From the NCBI GenBank assembly GCA_937893145.1, contig CALBJW010000184.1:1-27162 (forward strand): a DNA stretch of 27,162 nucleotides, given 5' to 3'. Below are positions 1 through 7,098 of this stretch, piece by piece. Both the position numbers and the translations under genes were made by a program. Position 1 is the stretch's first letter, and each line of letters begins with the position of its first letter. Origin of the DNA: an uncultured Prevotellaceae bacterium (lineage in GTDB: Bacteria; Bacteroidota; Bacteroidia; Bacteroidales; Bacteroidaceae). The notes beneath the pieces were generated by a model. The model was not told where the DNA came from. It made no database searches and worked only from the letters and a program-made list of their open reading frames with translations.

Positions 1-76
1 GTTTCTTTCATGTTTTTTCAATTGGCCCGAAGGGCATTTTTCACATAAAAAAACCGGTAGAACACAAAATAATATG

Positions 77-107
77 CAAATTTACTATTAAATTATTTCA
101 CAACAAA
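77..107 (-). promoter_or_regulatory. Putative leftward Bacteroidetes-type promoter
   Basis: Read on the minus strand, TAAATTTG (84-77) matches the Bacteroidetes -7 consensus TAnnTTTG exactly, and TTTG (107-104) lies 19 nt upstream as a -33 element. Transcription would run left out of the window, towards a gene not seen here. It lies just past the terminator of the glycogen operon, which fits the start of a new unit. A short GCCC/GGGC hairpin at about 35-45 would fall in its leader. Positions 1-250 contain no convincing gene. Confidence 0.5.
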
Positions 108-158
108 GATATTTGGATATAAAATTAGAAGAATGTACAATAATGCAATGAAGTATAT

Positions 159-196
159 ACAAAAATTCTTCCCACGAACAAGTCGCAGGAAGAATT
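159..196 (-). terminator. Rho-independent terminator of the glycogen operon
   Basis: A 9-bp inverted repeat, AATTCTTCC (164-172) with GGAAGAATT (188-196), encloses a 15-nt loop in which CGA/TCG can add three more pairs. On the minus strand the stem runs into five T residues. It lies about 55 nt after the stop codon of the GH57 gene, as expected for the end of the leftward operon. Confidence 0.75.
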
Positions 197-250
197 ATTA
201 TAAGGTAAGAACAAATGTGTTTGTCCTTTTGAGGTTAAGCAATTATGAGA

Positions 251-1744
251 TTACTTCTTTGTAGTCTTCTTAGCTGGAGCCTTCTTTGCAGGAGCTTCAG
301 CCTTAGGAGCAGGAGCAGCCTTCTTGGCTGGTGCCTTCTTTGCAGGAGCCTTCTTTGGAGCAGGTGCTGGTGCTGGAGCTTCAACCTTTGGAGCTTCCTT
401 CTTAGGAGCAGCCTTCTTTGCAGGAGCCTTCTTTGGTGCTGGAGCAGGAGCTGGAGCAGCAGGAGCCTCAGTTGGATTGTACTTTTCAAGCTGCTTCTGG
501 AGCTTCTCGATTTCCTTAGTCAATGCTTCAATCTCATCACCCTGATTCTTGATTGTAGCAATGAGTGGTTCGATTTCATCATTATCAGCACCACCGTAAA
601 GGTTGTTTACGCGATTGATGAAGTCGCCAAGGATGTTCATGTAGTTTGTGAAAGCATCGTATGGAGAATCATAAATGGCACGATACTGATTGCCTGGCTT
701 AGTGTTCATGAAACGGAAGTTGTTCGATGCCTGAAGTGAACCCCAGTCAGCCTGAATACGACGGTCGTTGCAAATGCGAACACGATCAGCAATAGAGTAA
801 AGCTTCTGGAATGCTTCACGCTGCATACCATTGCCAAGCCAGCAACTTGTATCACGCTCTTCGTCAACCCATGAAATGTTGTAAGGAACTTCAACTGGAG
901 AAACAGCAGCAACTGTGTCACAAATCTCAGATGGAGTAGCAAATGTGATACCGCGCTCCTTAGCAAGAGAAGGAAGTGCCTTGAGGAATTCAAGAATACC
1001 ACTTGAAAGTGGATGGAAGATACCGAATGTTACAAGTTCACCAAAGATGTTGAATACTTCTTCTTCTGCTGGAGACTGAGCAATCCAATCAAGCCACTGG
1101 TCAGCCATAATAGGATTAGACTGGAAACGCTCTGTGATATCTTCTGAAAGGTTGATGTCACGCATGAGGAGCTTGAGGCGTGGGTCCTGAGCACAGCTGT
1201 AGATGTAGTGTGGAGACTTCCAACCAAGAACCTGCTTAGCACCTTCTGTAAGCATACCCTTGTAGCCCATACCTGCTACGATAGAACCAATCTCATCGTT
1301 GTAGATGAGAGAAGAGTTGCGGAATACCTTTGGAGTCTGTCCGAAGAGTTCCTGAATCTTCTTTGACATCTTCTCACACTCCTCGATGAAGCTCTCTTCG
1401 TTAGCGAGAGAAGCAAGACCATGACTGTAAGGTTCACAAAGGAACTCTACCTTGCCAGTAGCGTTAAGCTCCTGGAGGAGGTCAATGACCTGTGGGCAGT
1501 GGAACTCGAGCTGGTCGAGACCAACACCTGAGAGAGAAAGAGCGAGCTTGAAGTCTTCGTGTTCCTTACACATCTGGATAAGTGTCTGAAGTGTAGGAAT
1601 ATAACTACGTTCTGCAATATCATTAATTGAGCGCTCATTCTCATAGTCATCATAGTAATAATGATCGCGACCAATATCAAAGAAACGATAGCGCTTGAGA
1701 TGTACAATCTGATGAATCTCGAAATAAAGACAAATCTTTTTCAT
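251..1744 (-). CDS. GH57 alpha-amylase-like protein with Lys/Ala/Pro-rich tail
   Basis: 497 residues. The N-terminus (CLYFEIHQIVHLKRY) is the first conserved block of glycoside hydrolase family 57, and the fold appears to run to about residue 385. Known GH57 amylases carry a Glu nucleophile in a block like FRNTEL and an Asp acid in a block like MDYETFGEH. The matching blocks here read FRNSSL (141-146) and GELVTFG (235-241), so the nucleophile position is Ser145 and the acid position is Glu236. This belongs to the amylase-like GH57 group known in Bacteroidetes and may be catalytically altered or inactive. Residues 390-422 look like a coiled coil. Residues 423-497 are a tail of Ala, Pro and about 20 Lys with few acidic residues, resembling histone H1 tails. 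No signal peptide, so cytoplasmic. Last gene of the operon, 105 nt after the GT4 gene. Family is certain; activity is not. Confidence 0.9.
   Translation of the reverse strand: MKKICLYFEIHQIVHLKRYRFFDIGRDHYYYDDYENERSINDIAERSYIPTLQTLIQMCKEHEDFKLALSLSGVGLDQLEFHCPQVIDLLQELNATGKVEFLCEPYSHGLASLANEESFIEECEKMSKKIQELFGQTPKVFRNSSLIYNDEIGSIVAGMGYKGMLTEGAKQVLGWKSPHYIYSCAQDPRLKLLMRDINLSEDITERFQSNPIMADQWLDWIAQSPAEEEVFNIFGELVTFGIFHPLSSGILEFLKALPSLAKERGITFATPSEICDTVAAVSPVEVPYNISWVDEERDTSCWLGNGMQREAFQKLYSIADRVRICNDRRIQADWGSLQASNNFRFMNTKPGNQYRAIYDSPYDAFTNYMNILGDFINRVNNLYGGADNDEIEPLIATIKNQGDEIEALTKEIEKLQKQLEKYNPTEAPAAPAPAPAPKKAPAKKAAPKKEAPKVEAPAPAPAPKKAPAKKAPAKKAAPAPKAEAPAKKAPAKKTTKK
254..478 (-). repeat. Low-complexity Lys/Ala/Pro coding repeat (GH57 tail)
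   Basis: This is the part of the GH57 gene encoding residues 423-497. On the plus strand the phrase CTTTGCAGGAGCCTTCTTTG recurs near 337 and 416, with further diverged copies. The protein alternates APAPAP runs with KKAPAKKA units. Such near-identical short units can expand or contract by slippage or recombination, so tail length may vary between strains. The other five frames also stay open here, which explains spurious overlapping ORFs. Confidence 0.8.
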
Positions 1745-1806
1745 ATCGTTGTCAATTATTTTATTTGTTCTGCTGATTTGCTACCTTCATGGTAAACACA
1801 CCGCAA

Positions 1807-1841
1807 AATCTTAATTCTTAAATCTTAATTCTTAATTATTA
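1807..1841. repeat. Five-unit 7-nt tandem repeat, intergenic
   Basis: Reading the plus strand: AATCTTA, ATTCTTA, AATCTTA, ATTCTTA, ATTATTA (consensus AWTCTTA), or equally two perfect copies of a 14-nt unit plus a partial one. It lies in the 105-nt gap between the GT4 and GH57 genes. It cannot form a useful hairpin and has no T-run typical of a terminator. Function unknown. Confidence 0.8.
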
Positions 1842-1849
1842 AATGAAAC

Positions 1850-3181
1850 TTATCTTCCCTTCATTGGGTCGATATCCTTACGGATTTCTTCGCATTCCTC
1901 GAAAGAACGGTGCATGAAACCACCACCATTGATACACTCATCATAGAGGCGACGAATACGGAGACTGACATTTACCCATGTAACACCTGCCACTTCCTTA
2001 AGACCTTCTTCTGCAAGGTATGTGTGAAGACCTTCATTAGTACAGAGTGAATAGATGGCATCTGCCATTGCATCAATATCCCAATAGTCAACCTTGATGA
2101 CATTGCTAAGAATCTCACCACAACCTGACTGCTTAGAAATAATTGATGGAGTACCACATTGCATAGCCTCAAGAGGTGCAATACCGAATGGTTCGGAAAC
2201 AGATGGCATTACGAACACATCTGAAGCCTTATAGCACTCGTAAACCTGCTTACCACGCTGGAAACCAGGGAAGTGGCAACGGTCTGCAATACCCTTTGCT
2301 GCTGCAAGGTCAACCATTTCTTCATACTTATCACCTGAACCTGCGAAGCAGAAACGAATGTTCTTAGAACGCTTGCAAACGAGGTCAGCAGCTTCGATGA
2401 AGTACTCAGGACCCTTCTGCATAGTGATACGTCCGAGGAAAGTAACAACCTTTTCCTTACCGTTGTCAACACGTGGAATGTCAAGATAATCCTGTGGGAG
2501 TGGATAAACGGCATTGTGCATAGCAAAGCACTTGCGTGGATCCTGATGGTATTCCTTGATTACTGTTTGACGAGTAAGCTCAGACACACACATGATGCAG
2601 TCAGCATGGTCCATACCATTCTTCTCAATAGAATAAACTGTTGGATTAACCTTACCGCGTGAACGGTCGAAGTCTGTAGCATGAACGTGGATGCAGAGTG
2701 GTTTTCCACTTACCATCTTAGCATGAACACCAGCAGGATAAGTCAACCAGTCGTGTGCATGAATAATGTCAAACTGCTCTGAACGTGCTACAACACCAGC
2801 AATGATTGAGAAATTATTGATTTCATCATGAAGGTTGCCTGGATAACCACCAGCAAACTCCATACAACCAAGGTCGTTGACATTCATGTAATTGAAGTCA
2901 GCATAGATATGATCACGATAGTTGTAGTAATCTTCTGCAGTGTGGCCAATCATACGATCCTTGATGTTGTCGTACTGAACATCGCGATATGCGATTGGCA
3001 CCTGACTCATATTGATGATCTTGAGGAACTTCTCCTCCTCACCAGTAGGCTTAGGGAGGCAGAACATAACTTCAGCGTCTGGCTGACCCTCAACCATACC
3101 CTTAGTGATACCGTAGGATGCAACTGCAAGACCACCGTAAATCTTAGGTGGGAATTCCCAACCGAACATTAATACTTTCAT
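1850..3181 (-). CDS. GT4-family glycosyltransferase, probable glycogen synthase
   Basis: 443 residues with a two-Rossmann GT-B layout. The N-terminal half starts MKVLMFGWEFPPKIYGGLAV, where the Gly-rich loop at about 16-17 binds the sugar nucleotide, and contains HAHDW (141-145). The C-terminal half begins near VVTFLGRITMQKGPEYF (245-261) and holds the E-x7-E motif in EPFGIAPLE (Glu330 and Glu338), which contacts the donor sugar in retaining GT4/GT5 enzymes. Proteins of this type sit between the debranching enzyme and GH57 gene in Bacteroides and Prevotella glycogen loci, so chain elongation of glycogen is the likely role; donor specificity (ADP- or UDP-glucose) cannot be read from sequence. 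It starts 14 nt after the debranching gene and has an unusually good ribosome binding site. Cytoplasmic. Confidence 0.88.
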   Translation of the reverse strand: MKVLMFGWEFPPKIYGGLAVASYGITKGMVEGQPDAEVMFCLPKPTGEEEKFLKIINMSQVPIAYRDVQYDNIKDRMIGHTAEDYYNYRDHIYADFNYMNVNDLGCMEFAGGYPGNLHDEINNFSIIAGVVARSEQFDIIHAHDWLTYPAGVHAKMVSGKPLCIHVHATDFDRSRGKVNPTVYSIEKNGMDHADCIMCVSELTRQTVIKEYHQDPRKCFAMHNAVYPLPQDYLDIPRVDNGKEKVVTFLGRITMQKGPEYFIEAADLVCKRSKNIRFCFAGSGDKYEEMVDLAAAKGIADRCHFPGFQRGKQVYECYKASDVFVMPSVSEPFGIAPLEAMQCGTPSIISKQSGCGEILSNVIKVDYWDIDAMADAIYSLCTNEGLHTYLAEEGLKEVAGVTWVNVSLRIRRLYDECINGGGFMHRSFEECEEIRKDIDPMKGR

Positions 3182-3184
3182 AGT

Positions 3185-3194
3185 CTTCCTCCTT
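3185..3194 (-). promoter_or_regulatory. Strong Shine-Dalgarno site of the GT4 gene
   Basis: On the minus strand AAGGAGGAAG ends 3 nt before the start codon at 3181, with the GGAGG core 6 nt upstream of it. Most other starts in this window lack a clear Shine-Dalgarno sequence, as is usual in Bacteroidetes, so this one stands out and supports the chosen start. It lies entirely in the short gap after the debranching-enzyme stop codon. Confidence 0.75.
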
Positions 3195-3195
3195 A

Positions 3196-5139
3196 TTAAT
3201 AATTATAGAATTTTTCAAGAACCTTATCAATGCGAAGCACACCCGAAACATTCATTGCAAATGAAAGTGCACCACGTCCATGGAATGGAGGATTACCATC
3301 GAAGAGTTCAGGAAGTGTACCAATACAGTGATAATTGATTTCTTCTTCAAGTCCCATGAAGCAACGGTCAATCCATGAAAGACCAGAACGCTTGTAAACC
3401 TTGAGGCAAGTCTCGAGATAGAATGCCGAGAGCCAAGGCCATACTGTACCCTGATGGTAAGCAGAATCACGCTGAATCTGACCACCAGCATAGATAGGGT
3501 TGTAGCCACCCGACTTTGGAGAGAGTGAACGAATACCCTTAGGAGTAAGGAGCTCCTTAGTACAGATGTCGAAGATACGCTTCTTTTCAGGAGTTGAAAG
3601 AGGACTGTATTCGAGTGAAGTAGCAATGAGCATGTTTGGACGAACACTCCAACTAATGAAGCCACCGTCAACATAGTCAAGAAGATAACCGTGCTGGTTA
3701 AGGAATACATTCTTGAATGAAGGACCTACTACGTCAGCAAGCTTTGTGTAAGCTTCAGCCTTAGCAGCCTGACCTGCAGAAACAAGAAGTTCAGCATTGA
3801 ACTGAAGTGCATTGTACCAAAGGGCATTGATTTCTACAACATAACCAGAACGTGGTACAACAGGCTTTCCGTTAACCTCTGAGTTCATCCATGTTACAGC
3901 ATGATCGTGACCGTCTGTAGAGAGGAGTGAGTTTTCTGTAACGAAGAGATTAGGATGCTTACCTTCTTTAATATAATCTACGATATCATTGACAAGCTTG
4001 CCATATTTCTTTGCAGCACCTTCAACAGATACAAGACGTGCATACTGCTGAATACACCAAATAGCCCAAAGAAGAATGTCTGGCTTATCCATTTCATGAA
4101 CGTTAACTGTAAGTTTCTTGCCATCCATAAATTCGCGGATAGCCTTCTCAGCAGTTACCATTGCCTTTTCATAATAATCGTTCTCGTCGATTGCAAGAGT
4201 GAGACCTGGAAGAGATACAAACATATCACGAGCACGGCACTTGAACCAAGGATAACCTGCGATGATGTAGTTTTCACCATTCTCTTCATAGTGGAACTGA
4301 TGTGAAGCATTTACGAGACAAGTGTGGAAGTCGGTACGTGGAACGTGTACTTCATACTCGTGATCGAAAATCTTTGTAAGTTCCTCGCTGTTGAGTTCAT
4401 TGACACCAGCAGCAAATACTACACTTTCACCCTTTTCAATCTTGAACTCAAAGTAACCAGGAACATAAAGGTCTTCTGTGTATTCATAACCAAGTTCCTG
4501 TTCCTTCTGATACTCGATTCCCTTGTACCAGTTAGGATCGAAGATGTAATCTGTCTTCTTATTGAGCTGCATGTAAAGATTTGGATAACCTTCATACATG
4601 CGAGTCTTAATACCATTGTCCACATATTCGAAATCGCGACTTGCGATTGAATTTTCGTGTGTACATTCTGCTACAGAACGGAATGCAAGGAATGGACGAA
4701 GACGAAGGGTTGTAACTGAGTGAGCTTCAAGCAGTGTGTAGCGAATAAGGATGCGGTTTTCGAAATGCTGGAAAACTCTTTCCTTCTTCAAAATAACACC
4801 ACCCACACGGTAGATAGTAGTAGGAAGACGATCCCATGTCACCTCACGAATGTACTTGTGTCCGTTAGGGCTATAAGCACCTCCATTGTAGCGGTGAAGA
4901 CCAAGATTGAATTCTGCTCCGTGCTGAATGACTGTCTCATCAAGAGATGAAAGGAGAACATGGTTCTCACCATCCAATTCAGGCACAGGTACAACTAACA
5001 AACCGTGATATTTACGCGTATTGCAGTCAACGATTGACGAGCAAGAATACGCACCTGACTTATTTGTGCGAAGTATCTCCTTTGGAAGTGATTCCTGGAG
5101 ATTCGCCATCAGGCTTTTGTCATAACGCAAATAACTCAT
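3196..5139 (-). CDS. Glycogen debranching enzyme (amylo-alpha-1,6-glucosidase type)
   Basis: 647 residues. The N-terminal half (about 1-300) matches the bacterial/archaeal debranching N-domain, with CNTRKYHGLLVVP near residue 39 and a string of beta-rich segments. The C-terminal half (about 300-647) is an (alpha/alpha)6 barrel with conserved RSGYVVEINALWYNAL near residue 425 and GGQIQRDSAYHQGTVWPWL near 550, typical of the GDE_C fold. It should remove alpha-1,6 branch stubs from glycogen in the cytoplasm; no signal peptide. First gene of the leftward glycogen operon, with a matching promoter about 75 nt upstream. Length is usual for the archaeal-type bacterial form, which is shorter than the bifunctional eukaryotic enzyme. 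Confidence 0.92.
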   Translation of the reverse strand: MSYLRYDKSLMANLQESLPKEILRTNKSGAYSCSSIVDCNTRKYHGLLVVPVPELDGENHVLLSSLDETVIQHGAEFNLGLHRYNGGAYSPNGHKYIREVTWDRLPTTIYRVGGVILKKERVFQHFENRILIRYTLLEAHSVTTLRLRPFLAFRSVAECTHENSIASRDFEYVDNGIKTRMYEGYPNLYMQLNKKTDYIFDPNWYKGIEYQKEQELGYEYTEDLYVPGYFEFKIEKGESVVFAAGVNELNSEELTKIFDHEYEVHVPRTDFHTCLVNASHQFHYEENGENYIIAGYPWFKCRARDMFVSLPGLTLAIDENDYYEKAMVTAEKAIREFMDGKKLTVNVHEMDKPDILLWAIWCIQQYARLVSVEGAAKKYGKLVNDIVDYIKEGKHPNLFVTENSLLSTDGHDHAVTWMNSEVNGKPVVPRSGYVVEINALWYNALQFNAELLVSAGQAAKAEAYTKLADVVGPSFKNVFLNQHGYLLDYVDGGFISWSVRPNMLIATSLEYSPLSTPEKKRIFDICTKELLTPKGIRSLSPKSGGYNPIYAGGQIQRDSAYHQGTVWPWLSAFYLETCLKVYKRSGLSWIDRCFMGLEEEINYHCIGTLPELFDGNPPFHGRGALSFAMNVSGVLRIDKVLEKFYNY

Positions 5140-5212
5140 AGTTGTATTTTAAGGTTTATATTTAATTGAGTTTTTTATAGACTTATTTTAATTCTTCTTG
5201 TATAAGAATGCT

Positions 5213-5244
5213 CAAAATTAGCAATAATTTTTTTTGCATGCAAA
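5213..5244 (-). promoter_or_regulatory. Promoter of the glycogen operon
   Basis: On the minus strand TTTG (5244-5241), a 20-nt spacer and TAATTTTG (5220-5213) match the Bacteroidetes -33/-7 pattern. The transcript would start near 5207, giving a leader of roughly 70 nt before the debranching-enzyme start at 5139. The -33 element lies inside a perfect palindrome, so a bound protein would directly affect transcription. Confidence 0.7.
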
Positions 5245-5280
5245 GAAATTGTTCATTTTTTTTCAAGAATTATCAATTTC
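5233..5280. promoter_or_regulatory. Candidate operator: palindrome plus spaced inverted repeat
   Basis: TTTGCATGCAAA (5233-5244) is a perfect 12-nt palindrome covering the -33 element of the glycogen operon promoter. Directly upstream, GAAATTG (5245-5251) and CAATTTC (5274-5280) form an inverted repeat with a 22-nt spacer. Both lie between the two divergent promoters. They could bind the neighbouring Crp/Fnr protein or another regulator; neither resembles the classical Fnr site TTGAT-N4-ATCAA closely. Confidence 0.4.
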
Positions 5281-5334
5281 GTAATGTAAAACACGCTAAA
5301 ATATGCTGTACAACATATTTTTTCACAAAAAAAG

Positions 5335-5365
5335 TTGTTCAATTAAGCAATTTGATGTAAATTTG
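5335..5365 (+). promoter_or_regulatory. Promoter of the Crp/Fnr regulator gene
   Basis: TTG (5335-5337), a 20-nt spacer and TAAATTTG (5358-5365) match the Bacteroidetes promoter consensus. The start would be near 5371, leaving a leader of about 90 nt before the ATG at 5461. It is divergent from the glycogen operon promoter, with the two -33 elements about 90 nt apart. Confidence 0.7.
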
Positions 5366-5460
5366 CAACACGAAAAAAAACTGATTCAACATTAGCATTA
5401 GGACAAAAGCAACACCTAATAGAACATTTCTTTTTAAGGTAAAAATACTTTTCTTGAAAC

Positions 5461-6159
5461 ATGAAACGAACAAAGGAAATCGATGAGTTTATGAGTGAAC
5501 TCGATGACTTCATCACTCTGCTTAATGAAGAGCAGAGGCATGAATTCATGAGCAATATGAGCATTGAGCATTTCAAGAAAAACGATATGATTTATCGTGA
5601 AGGTGAAGTTCCTCAATATATGCATTGTCTTGTTCGCGGAAAAGTCAAATTATATAAAGAAGGTGTTGGTGGCAGAATCCAGATTATGCGTGTCATTAAA
5701 CCTGTAGGTTTCTTTGGCTACAGAGCATATCTTGCTAATGAGAATTATGTAAATGCAGCAGGAGCATTCGAGAATTGTTCTATTTGCATGATACCAATAG
5801 AACTTATCGAGAAGTGGATGCAAGAAAACAATGCACTCGCAATATATTTCGTGAAACTGCTTGCAGTAGAACTTGGCGTATCAGACAAGCGAACTGTTAA
5901 CCTCACACAGAAACACATTCGAGGTCGCCTGGCAGAAGCTATCCTATTCCTTTACGACTCATACGGAGTAGATGAAGACGGAATCACTATGGCTGTTTGT
6001 CTTTCTCGTGACGACCTTGCAAGTCTGTCAAACATGACAACATCCAATGCAATACGTACACTCTCTGCATTTGCAAATGAAAATCTTATTGAACTTGAAG
6101 GAAGAAGAATAAGAATACTTGATATAGAAACATTAAAGAAGATTAGCAAGATTGGCTAA
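5461..6159 (+). CDS. Crp/Fnr-family transcriptional regulator
   Basis: 232 residues. Residues about 30-125 form a cyclic-nucleotide-binding-type beta barrel (REGEVPQYMHCLVRGKVKLY at 46-65). Residues about 153-220 form the winged helix-turn-helix, with SRDDLASLSNMTTSNAIRTL (182-201) as the DNA-reading part and a wing ending EGRRIRI. The Cys cluster that binds an iron-sulfur centre in true Fnr is absent from the N-terminus, and the Arg/Ser phosphate-binding pair of Crp is not evident, so the ligand is unknown. Bacteroidetes genomes hold many such regulators, often for redox, oxygen or stress control. Its divergent placement suggests, but does not prove, control of the glycogen operon. A terminator overlaps its last codons. 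Confidence 0.9.
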   Translation: MKRTKEIDEFMSELDDFITLLNEEQRHEFMSNMSIEHFKKNDMIYREGEVPQYMHCLVRGKVKLYKEGVGGRIQIMRVIKPVGFFGYRAYLANENYVNAAGAFENCSICMIPIELIEKWMQENNALAIYFVKLLAVELGVSDKRTVNLTQKHIRGRLAEAILFLYDSYGVDEDGITMAVCLSRDDLASLSNMTTSNAIRTLSAFANENLIELEGRRIRILDIETLKKISKIG

Positions 6160-6170
6160 TCTTCTTTTTT
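6135..6170 (+). terminator. Terminator overlapping the 3' end of the regulator gene
   Basis: A perfect 13-bp stem, AAAGAAGATTAGC (6135-6147) with GCTAATCTTCTTT (6155-6167), has a 7-nt loop and runs into T residues to 6170. The left arm codes for the last residues of the Crp/Fnr protein and the right arm contains its stop codon. The lipid-kinase gene converges from the right and stops at 6172, so the hairpin may also help end that transcript, though its T-run on the minus strand is short. Confidence 0.85.
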
Positions 6171-6171
6171 A

Positions 6172-7098
6172 TCACATTATGAAGTTTACAACTTCTTTTT
6201 CAACTCCTACTACAAATGGTGTTGGATTCTTTTCTGCAAGTTCACGCCCATCAAGTGTAACAAGAGCTTTTCCCACATCTAACACCTTAACACTTTCTGC
6301 ACGGTAAGGATGCACGTTCTTATAATTCAAGAAACAGCCCTTTCCAAGCAACCAGAATCCCTCAAACACCTGCCACCAAAGTGGGCGAGTTACAGTCGAA
6401 ACATCAATCATTCCGTTGTAGAACACCGCATTAGGAGTCTGTCCATATCCTAATCCGTTACCAATACATACTGACATATATTGTCCATCAACGATTTCTG
6501 TTTCTATCTTGAACTTGAGATTGTATGATTTCAATTCGAATATCTGGCGTAACATCGTAGAGACAACACTAAAGAATCCCGTTCCTGTGATGCGAATAAG
6601 GTCGTTAGTAATCTTTACAAGTCGAGCACCAAGACCTATATTTATGCAATTAAGGAAGTAACGTGTCTGTTCGCCCTGCTCATTCTCATAGGTGATATGG
6701 GCAACATCTATCTTTCGTGTCTTTCTCGCAATAATATGATCGACTGCATCTTGCCAATTATCTTGAGTTATTCCCCAGAAACGTGCAAAGTCATGTCCCA
6801 CACCAACAGGTACAACTCCAAAAGCAAAATCAGAAGGCAACGACTCGCGATGAGTCATGATAGCATTGATAGCATCATAAAGTGCACCATCATCTCCAAC
6901 AATGACAATAGTATGATAACTATTGTCGCACATCATACCGGCAAGGCGTTCAACAGAACCAACGGCTTCGCTCTGAACGAAGTCGTACTTTATTCCTTTC
7001 TGGTCAATGTACTTCTTTATCTGCTTCCAACGTTTATGTGCCTTGAAAAGGCCTGGATTGGTAGCATATATTACGCCCCAGCGAGTTTCTTCTGCCAT
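6172..7098 (-). CDS. Diacylglycerol kinase-type lipid kinase (YegS/DgkB family)
   Basis: 308 residues. The family has an N-terminal nucleotide-binding domain with motifs GGDGT and GTGND, then a beta-sandwich lipid-binding domain. Here the first motif reads GDDGA (68-72) and the second GVGHD (99-103), so the fold is recognisable but the second Gly, the Thr and the Asn of the canonical motifs are changed. The C-terminal domain, with SVCIGNGLGYGQTPNAVFYN and DGREL near the end, is normal. Likely phosphorylates a membrane lipid or sphingoid base from the cytoplasmic side; the substrate is not readable. Its start overlaps the end of miaA by 28 nt in another frame, so the two are translationally linked. 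Last gene of the nhaD-pfkA-miaA unit. No other start looks better. Confidence 0.8.
   Translation of the reverse strand: MAEETRWGVIYATNPGLFKAHKRWKQIKKYIDQKGIKYDFVQSEAVGSVERLAGMMCDNSYHTIVIVGDDGALYDAINAIMTHRESLPSDFAFGVVPVGVGHDFARFWGITQDNWQDAVDHIIARKTRKIDVAHITYENEQGEQTRYFLNCINIGLGARLVKITNDLIRITGTGFFSVVSTMLRQIFELKSYNLKFKIETEIVDGQYMSVCIGNGLGYGQTPNAVFYNGMIDVSTVTRPLWWQVFEGFWLLGKGCFLNYKNVHPYRAESVKVLDVGKALVTLDGRELAEKNPTPFVVGVEKEVVNFIM

Noticed and set aside
29..50. GCCC-GAA-GGGC hairpin followed by T residues as a plus-strand terminator
   Set aside because: The stem is only 4 bp and no rightward gene precedes it; it may be a leader hairpin of the leftward transcript instead.
235..739. Overlapping ORFs rich in Leu/Arg, Ala/Gly/Phe or Ser/Leu opposite and beside the GH57 tail
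   Set aside because: All are other-frame readings of the Lys/Ala/Pro repeat, which leaves every frame open.
7071..7098. Frameshift joining miaA and the lipid kinase
   Set aside because: Each protein has its own complete start, end and domain set; the 28-nt overlap is a normal coupled gene pair.
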